From Leptospira sp. (GTDB lineage Bacteria; Spirochaetota; Leptospiria; Leptospirales; Leptospiraceae), in the NCBI GenBank assembly GCA_009991425.1, contig JAACWH010000043.1, forward strand, positions 1 through 48,169: DNA of 48,169 nt. Reading direction: 5' to 3'. The position numbers and the translations under genes are program-made. Shown one piece after another: positions 43,576 through 48,169 of the stretch; positions within the stretch are counted from its first letter, which is position 1, and each line of letters begins with the position of its first letter. The notes below the pieces were generated by a model. The model worked only from the letters and a program-made list of their open reading frames with translations. It was not told the DNA's origin and did not search any database.

Positions 43576-45649
43576 AATTTGTAAATAAAATTCTTCCTTC
43601 TTGGAATCTATTAGAAATCTCTTCTTTTTCTAAGCTTCCTGGTTCACCGAATTTGATAGCATCTTCTCTGGCATCCTTCAATAATTGATCATCTTCTTGT
43701 ATGTTAGCAATTTTAAATTCAGGCAAACCGCTCTGTCTTAGTCCTAAGAGCTCTCCTGGACCGCGAATTTTAAGATCAATTTCTGATAAAGCAAACCCAT
43801 CTTCCGTTTCACAAAGTGCAGTTAAACGATCTTTTGCATCAGAAGAGACTGCTTTGTTAGTTATTAAAATGCAAAAGCTTTTATGATGACCCCTTCCAAC
43901 TCGTCCTCGTAACTGATGCAATTGGCTCAATCCAAATCGATCAGCATGTTCTACAACCAAGACAGTGGCATTGGGAACATCTACGCCGACTTCTACTACT
44001 GTTGTTGTCACAAGAATATGGATTTCACCTTTTTTGAAGTCATCCATGACTTTTGCTTTTTCAATATTCTTCATTTTTCCATGAAGCAGTCCAAGTTTTA
44101 GATCTGGAAATACATTGATTCTTAAGTCTTCAAAAGATGAAATGCAAGAATTTAAATCTAATTTCTCGGATTCCTCGACCAAAGGATACACAATGTAACA
44201 TTGCCTGCCTTGTTCGATGTATTTACGAATAGATTTATAAATTCCCGCTTTCTTATCTTCAAAAAACCATCTAGTATCAATGGGTTGTCTGCCTGCAGGT
44301 TTATTTCGCATAATAACCATTTCAAGATCACCATAGAGAGTTAGACAGAGTGTTCGCGGAATCGGAGTTGCAGTCATCGCTAAGATATCTGGGTTCTTTC
44401 CTTTGGAACGAATATTTTCCCTTTGCTCGACTCCGAATTTATGTTGTTCATCTATAATTACTAGACCTAGATCTTTGAATTGAATATCTTCCTGAAAAAG
44501 AGAATGGGTTCCTATTGCAATAAGTGTCTCACCATTTTTAAATCGATACAATTTATCGGCGCGGATTTTCTTGGGTTCTCCACCTAATAAGAGCTCTACA
44601 TTCAGAAATGGAAGATTTCCTAAGTATTTTAATATCGTGTAGTAATGCTGTCTAGCGAGTATTTCCGTGGGAGCTAAAAATACGACTTGGATATTATTGT
44701 CTGTGTAATGAAAGGCGATAGAAAGTGCTGTTAAGGTTTTTCCTGAGCCAACATCCCCTTGTAATAGGCAAGCCATAGGCCGGTCAGTTGATGTGAATTT
44801 TTTAATAGCATCAATTGAACTTAACTGATCTTCTGTTAGTTTAAATGGTAGATTAGAAATTAATTTATCATAGGATGTAGACTTAGGTAGGGGCCAAAGT
44901 TCTCTTTGGATTTGTCTTCGTAATTTCATTTTGTATAGCAGCAATAACTGAAAGAAGAAAAATTCCTCGTATTTTAATCTCTGAGCTGCAAGTTCCCAAG
45001 CTTCCAAACTATCTGGAAAATGAATCTGTCGTAGCGCTTCCGATCTAGAAAAGAGCTTACGATGGCTAATGATTTTTTTGGGAAGAACTTCAGGGATTTC
45101 TAATTTAGATTCAAGTATCTGTCCAATGATTCTTCGAAAGCCTCTAGAATCTAAACCCTCTCGTTTGAGAGATTCGTTAGAAGGATACAAGGGTACAATA
45201 CGTCCAACATGAAGCAGTGATTCCGAGTCTTTGCCGTCAGCTTCGGAATCAAGGATTTCAAAATCAGGATGAACTATCTGAAAGCCTTTGAAGTATTCTA
45301 GTTTGCCTGTTGCTACAATATTTAGATTGTTTGTTAGCTGCTTTTGAAAGAAGCTAGCTCCCTTGAAGAATACTAAATTGATTCGCTCATTATTTTTTGT
45401 TCTAAACCCTACTATCAATCTACTTGTTCTACCATGAGCAAGATAGGAATCGATCACTGTTCCAATTAAGGTAACAGTTTGTCCTTGGGCGAGTATAATT
45501 TGTTCGGTAATTGAACGGTCTAAATACCTTCTTGGAAAATAGTATAGAATATCAGAAACAGTCTGAAGTCCATTAGAAGCTAAAGTGTCTTGGCGTTTAG
45601 GGCCAATTCCCTTTATCTTTGTTAGTGGATCACTAAGATGAAGATTCAT
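43574..45649 (-). CDS. recG: ATP-dependent DNA helicase RecG
   Basis: A 691-residue branch-migrating helicase for stalled replication forks and recombination intermediates, near the E. coli length. The N-terminal wedge/OB part includes DPLTKIKGIGPKRQDTL and DILYYFPRRYLDR. The helicase core has LLQGDVGSGKTLTALS (Walker A, near 300), LAPTEILARQHY, VIIDEQHKFGVEQRE, MTATPIPRTLCLTLYGDL, VVEVGVDVPNATVLVVEHADRF (written here as one diagnostic region, positions about 565-590) and HQLRGRVGRG. The ATG overlaps the stop of the upstream zinc-ribbon gene by one base. It is the last gene of a four-gene minus-strand unit. Confidence 0.97.
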   Translation of the reverse strand: MNLHLSDPLTKIKGIGPKRQDTLASNGLQTVSDILYYFPRRYLDRSITEQIILAQGQTVTLIGTVIDSYLAHGRTSRLIVGFRTKNNERINLVFFKGASFFQKQLTNNLNIVATGKLEYFKGFQIVHPDFEILDSEADGKDSESLLHVGRIVPLYPSNESLKREGLDSRGFRRIIGQILESKLEIPEVLPKKIISHRKLFSRSEALRQIHFPDSLEAWELAAQRLKYEEFFFFQLLLLYKMKLRRQIQRELWPLPKSTSYDKLISNLPFKLTEDQLSSIDAIKKFTSTDRPMACLLQGDVGSGKTLTALSIAFHYTDNNIQVVFLAPTEILARQHYYTILKYLGNLPFLNVELLLGGEPKKIRADKLYRFKNGETLIAIGTHSLFQEDIQFKDLGLVIIDEQHKFGVEQRENIRSKGKNPDILAMTATPIPRTLCLTLYGDLEMVIMRNKPAGRQPIDTRWFFEDKKAGIYKSIRKYIEQGRQCYIVYPLVEESEKLDLNSCISSFEDLRINVFPDLKLGLLHGKMKNIEKAKVMDDFKKGEIHILVTTTVVEVGVDVPNATVLVVEHADRFGLSQLHQLRGRVGRGHHKSFCILITNKAVSSDAKDRLTALCETEDGFALSEIDLKIRGPGELLGLRQSGLPEFKIANIQEDDQLLKDAREDAIKFGEPGSLEKEEISNRFQEGRILFTN

Positions 45650-46020
45650 TATAAATCATTCAACTCACTTGGTTCATTAGGTATGCTCCCAGAATTTACT
45701 TCCCCTAAATAACAATATTTGCAGCCATAGATATGGGCTTGGCGCTTTCCTTCTGAGTTGACTCGTTCTGAAATTGAGGCATAAAGGTATTCCTCTTTCC
45801 TAAGAAGTGTTCCACAGGCAGGGCATACTCTCGGTCGAGGAACATTGGGATCCCAATTTTTGTTATAGATTTTCTTTGGGTCAGCGGATTTGAATTTACT
45901 TTCTTCATTCTCCCGCTTCGCCTGGGATTTATCCATGGAATTATTGTCATACGCTGCAAGTAGATAGATAAAGAATGCCGCAGCTCCCAGAACTCCGACT
46001 AATGTAAGAAAGGTTGTCAT
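45649..46020 (-). CDS. Membrane-anchored zinc-ribbon protein
   Basis: A 123-residue protein with one N-terminal transmembrane helix (about residues 3-23), a charged linker (DKSQAKRENEESKFKSADPKK) and a C-terminal zinc ribbon: Cys pairs CPACG (near 67-70) and CKYC (near 99-102). LYASISERVNSEGKRQAHIYG lies between the pairs. The cytoplasmic ribbon could bind nucleic acid or a protein partner; the role is unknown. It overlaps by one base both the upstream metallophosphoesterase stop and the recG start (TAATG junctions), so it is firmly part of the operon. Confidence 0.82.
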   Translation of the reverse strand: MTTFLTLVGVLGAAAFFIYLLAAYDNNSMDKSQAKRENEESKFKSADPKKIYNKNWDPNVPRPRVCPACGTLLRKEEYLYASISERVNSEGKRQAHIYGCKYCYLGEVNSGSIPNEPSELNDL

Positions 46021-47021
46021 TACTTTCTCACAAAACTTTCAATGTCTACATCTGAATTGGGATGCAGATTTTCACCAACTAAGCCTTCTTCTTTATTGTA
46101 GACATTCATCAAACAAATATTTTCACCATCTCTCATTCGATTTAAATTAACTTGTGTAACTTTCTTATTCTCTAAAAATACTTCCGCATAGTAGCCACCG
46201 TATTGAAAACCTGCGATGGAATCCACCGCACCAAAATTAGATGGATTTAAGAAAATAGTATTCTTCTTGCGAATGATTCCTTGGTCTTCATGAACATGCC
46301 CTGAAACAACAAGCGCAGGTTCATTATCATCTAAGTAAGATCGAATTCCCTGTGAACCAACATGACCAATACCTGGAATCTTATCTAGGTAACCATATGC
46401 GGGGTTGTGAATCACACAAATATCTGGTTTCTCTTCTTCGAAGAAATCTCCTGGTTCACTGTAGTTCTTTCCGTTCTTTAGGTACTCGTGGAATACGACT
46501 GCTAATTTTTCGGGAATGCCAGAGGTAGGAATAGGGGCTCCACCGTATCCGGAAAATTTTAAACCAAGTAGATCAAAGGATTTGCGATGCAGATCTCTTT
46601 CATACAAGGCAGTATACTGAAGGTCAATGTCGTAGTTTCCTGGTAAGGTGAGAACATGTGATTTAGAATACTTTTGTACTAGTGCTTCAATGAGCGCGTA
46701 TTTTTCCTTCATAGTTTTGGCAGCTCTTTGGAAAAGATCTCTATATTGAATTGCCTTATCATTAAGTTCTTTGGAATACTTATTGGGGAAGCGTATGATT
46801 TTAGTAGCAAAGTCAAAAGGCTTTAACTCTTCCTTTCCTGAATTCATCATAGCATAGAACTCTTCTTGTAGTCCACAGAAGTCGATGATGCGGTCATCTG
46901 AGAAAAACGCCTTATAAATAATATCACCCGAGAAAAGATACATGTCTGCTTCTGTTTCTGTAAGAATTCTTTTGAGACCATTTAAGCCATCATGAATATC
47001 TGTTAAATAAATAATTTTCAT
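46020..47021 (-). CDS. Calcineurin-like metallophosphoesterase
   Basis: A 333-residue cytoplasmic phosphoesterase. The metal-ligand motifs appear in order: Asp8 and His10 (LTDIHDG), GD at 32-33 (LFSGDII), GNYD at 128-131 (the family usually has GNHD/E), a His in CVIHNPAYG, and SGHVHED near 240. These fit the two-metal calcineurin-like superfamily, with Tyr instead of His in the third motif. Substrate (nucleic acid, phosphoprotein or nucleotide) is not evident. AAGG lies before the ATG inside the stop region of the previous gene. Second gene of the minus-strand unit ending in recG. Confidence 0.9.
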   Translation of the reverse strand: MKIIYLTDIHDGLNGLKRILTETEADMYLFSGDIIYKAFFSDDRIIDFCGLQEEFYAMMNSGKEELKPFDFATKIIRFPNKYSKELNDKAIQYRDLFQRAAKTMKEKYALIEALVQKYSKSHVLTLPGNYDIDLQYTALYERDLHRKSFDLLGLKFSGYGGAPIPTSGIPEKLAVVFHEYLKNGKNYSEPGDFFEEEKPDICVIHNPAYGYLDKIPGIGHVGSQGIRSYLDDNEPALVVSGHVHEDQGIIRKKNTIFLNPSNFGAVDSIAGFQYGGYYAEVFLENKKVTQVNLNRMRDGENICLMNVYNKEEGLVGENLHPNSDVDIESFVRK

Positions 47022-47030
47022 TCTAATACC

Positions 47031-47687
47031 TTAACGATCTCCTTCATAACTAACCTTTATGTACTGCGGACCAAAGAAGTCCATAAGTGGTTTCATGATA
47101 ACAGATGATTTTGCACCAAAATATATATTCCCTTCGTTGGGTAAGGCTGAGATCACATGAATCTTTCCTGCCATTGATGGAACTTGGTTGAGGAAATAAT
47201 TTAAATTCAATTGAACTTCCCATTTTATTGGAGTTAGTTTAAGGGTATTAGGAAAGCCTCTTACAATTTTTTTTAATATTCTTTTCTTATGAATGGGATC
47301 GAACCTAGAAAAGAATCGTATGATATCCCATTTCTTTTTGCCTGGATTATCGAGAGAATATGCAGTGAATTTAAATTTTACAATATTATCTTCCACATCC
47401 ACAACTTTTAATCTTGCTTGGTAGTGTATTTGCTTGATGCGAAGGATCTTAGCCCAGAAATATCTTCTTGGATCATACATTCCTTCTAAGCAAACTTCCC
47501 CAGACTTGGAATTTAATTTTAAGCTTTCTAATTCCTCAGTTGGTTCAACAATTTTTTTTTGGATAAAGTTCTCCAAGTTCTTTAGAAATAGAACTGCCTG
47601 GTAGTTGCTCTTCATTCCTGGAAGAGATTGGGTGGATTCCCAAAAAATTTTTACAGGATTTAACTTCAAGAGTTCATCTAAAATCAT
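47031..47687 (-). CDS. Conserved-looking protein of unknown function
   Basis: A 218-residue soluble protein, first of the four-gene minus-strand unit. It begins with an amphipathic helix (ILDELLKLNPVKIFWESTQ) and continues with a mixed, mostly beta section: YQARLKVVDVEDNIVKFKF, TLKLTPIKWEVQLNLNYFL, IHVISALPNEGNIYFGAKS. The pattern could be a lipid-binding SRPBCC/START-like helix-grip fold, with a long C-terminal helix missing, so that is only a guess. No catalytic motif. Nine bases separate it from the metallophosphoesterase start; it is divergent from gpsA. Confidence 0.72.
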   Translation of the reverse strand: MILDELLKLNPVKIFWESTQSLPGMKSNYQAVLFLKNLENFIQKKIVEPTEELESLKLNSKSGEVCLEGMYDPRRYFWAKILRIKQIHYQARLKVVDVEDNIVKFKFTAYSLDNPGKKKWDIIRFFSRFDPIHKKRILKKIVRGFPNTLKLTPIKWEVQLNLNYFLNQVPSMAGKIHVISALPNEGNIYFGAKSSVIMKPLMDFFGPQYIKVSYEGDR

Positions 47688-47746
47688 CTATTTTTAAATT
47701 ATTTTATGTTGCCATTTTGGAAAGCGAAAATAGAGTTTAGAATCTA

Positions 47747-48169
47747 ATGAAAATAGGCGTAATAGGATCAGGAAGTTTTGGTACTGCTTTAGGCTCATTG
47801 CTGGCAGATAAAGGATATGATGTAGTTCTTTGGACTAGAAGCCAGGAAATGGTAGATTCGGTGAATAAAAATCATAGAAATTTTCGCCATCTGCCTGATT
47901 TGGTGCTTCCCGACAAACTTACTGCAAGCACTAGCTTAGAAGATGTGGTTCAAGGCAAGGATATGATTGTATCTGCTCCTCCTTCCCACGCTTTAGGTGA
48001 GATACTCAAGAGAATCAAAGATATTCTTCCTGCCAAAATCCCCATTGTATCCGCCAGTAAGGGTATAGAAAATAATACTCTTCGTTTGGTTTCAGAAATT
48101 TTTGAATCTGAACTTCCTGGTAGCTATCATTCTCAATTGTCCTATTTATCTGGGCCTTCTTTTGCGAAA
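47747..48169 (+). CDS. gpsA: NAD(P)-dependent glycerol-3-phosphate dehydrogenase, 5' part
   Basis: The gene begins at ATG 47747 and runs off the window; 141 residues are visible, about 40 % of a normal GpsA. It reduces dihydroxyacetone phosphate to sn-glycerol 3-phosphate, the backbone for phospholipid synthesis. The Rossmann motif [30 protein letters not shown], the [13 protein letters not shown] segment, SASKGIE and the start of the active-site segment LSGPSFAK are all in family order. The 59-base divergent gap before it has no clear operator. Confidence 0.95.
   Translation, partial: MKIGVIGSGSFGTALGSLLADKGYDVVLWTRSQEMVDSVNKNHRNFRHLPDLVLPDKLTASTSLEDVVQGKDMIVSAPPSHALGEILKRIKDILPAKIPIVSASKGIENNTLRLVSEIFESELPGSYHSQLSYLSGPSFAK

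Noticed and set aside
1..48169. CRISPR arrays, IS elements, prophage, tRNA or rRNA genes
   Set aside because: None was seen on reading; no regular direct repeats, transposase-like frames or tRNA-like clover sequence were noticed. A tRNAscan and ISfinder search would be decisive.

Overview
The window looks like a chromosomal segment of a spirochaete, most probably Leptospira or a close relative. The DNA is AT-rich (my estimate is about 35-37 % GC). There are many predicted lipoproteins whose lipobox ends in Asn-Cys (FSNC, TSNC, LSNC, GNC, VSNC), a relaxed form typical of spirochaetes. The LpxA has its catalytic His at residue 120, as I recall for the Leptospira enzyme. Several genes start with TTG. 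Genus assignment is inference; no rRNA, tRNA, phage, IS element or CRISPR array was seen. Coding density is very high and most genes abut or overlap.

Layout. (1) 1-10424 (+): an operon with the 3' end of an AsmA/YdbH-like protein, a lipoprotein carrying a YdbL-like (DUF1318) domain, and a 2667-residue lipoprotein with an N-terminal PD40 propeller, TPR-like helices and what look like degenerate CHAT (caspase-like) modules. This is the most unusual part of the window. (2) 10436-11446 (-): a PF10023-type HExxH lipoprotein peptidase, divergent from an eight-gene (+) run at 11501-18771: htrA, aminotransferase, murI, purM, a small exported protein, a membrane PP2C/SpoIIE phosphatase, a crotonase and a DUF192 protein. 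(3) 18755-19741 (-): J-domain-like protein. (4) 19810-24588 (+): glycogen phosphorylase, a receiver-only response regulator, a HEAT-repeat protein and an unknown exported protein. (5) 24591-26901: a poly-Ser lipoprotein (-), a membrane LuxR-type regulator (+) and a probable outer-membrane barrel (-). (6) 27149-30075 (+): a small conserved-looking ORF, radC, and a Wzm/Wzt polysaccharide ABC exporter. (7) 30370-31570 (+): two related lipoproteins and a strong terminator. (8) 31689-35457 (+): acyl-CoA dehydrogenase, CrtI-type oxidoreductase, thrB. (9) 35462-36472 (-): two unknown genes. (10) 36626-38764 (+): DsbA-like protein and malate dehydrogenase. (11) 38911-42184: lpxD and an Hpt protein (-), then lpxA and galE (+). 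(12) 42240-43480: VanY-type peptidase lipoprotein (-) and a small lipoprotein (+). (13) 43574-47687 (-): unknown, metallophosphoesterase, zinc-ribbon membrane protein, recG. (14) 47747-end (+): 5' part of gpsA.

Taken together, the segment is core chromosome with a strong envelope theme: inter-membrane transport (YdbH/YdbL), lipid A synthesis (LpxA, LpxD), O-polysaccharide export (Wzm/Wzt), peptidoglycan precursor and trimming (MurI, VanY), periplasmic quality control (HtrA, DsbA-like), plus many lipoproteins. Signalling parts (receiver, Hpt, PP2C, membrane LuxR) are scattered singly. No intergenic gap exceeds 300 bases; the largest are 30076-30369 and 26902-27148.
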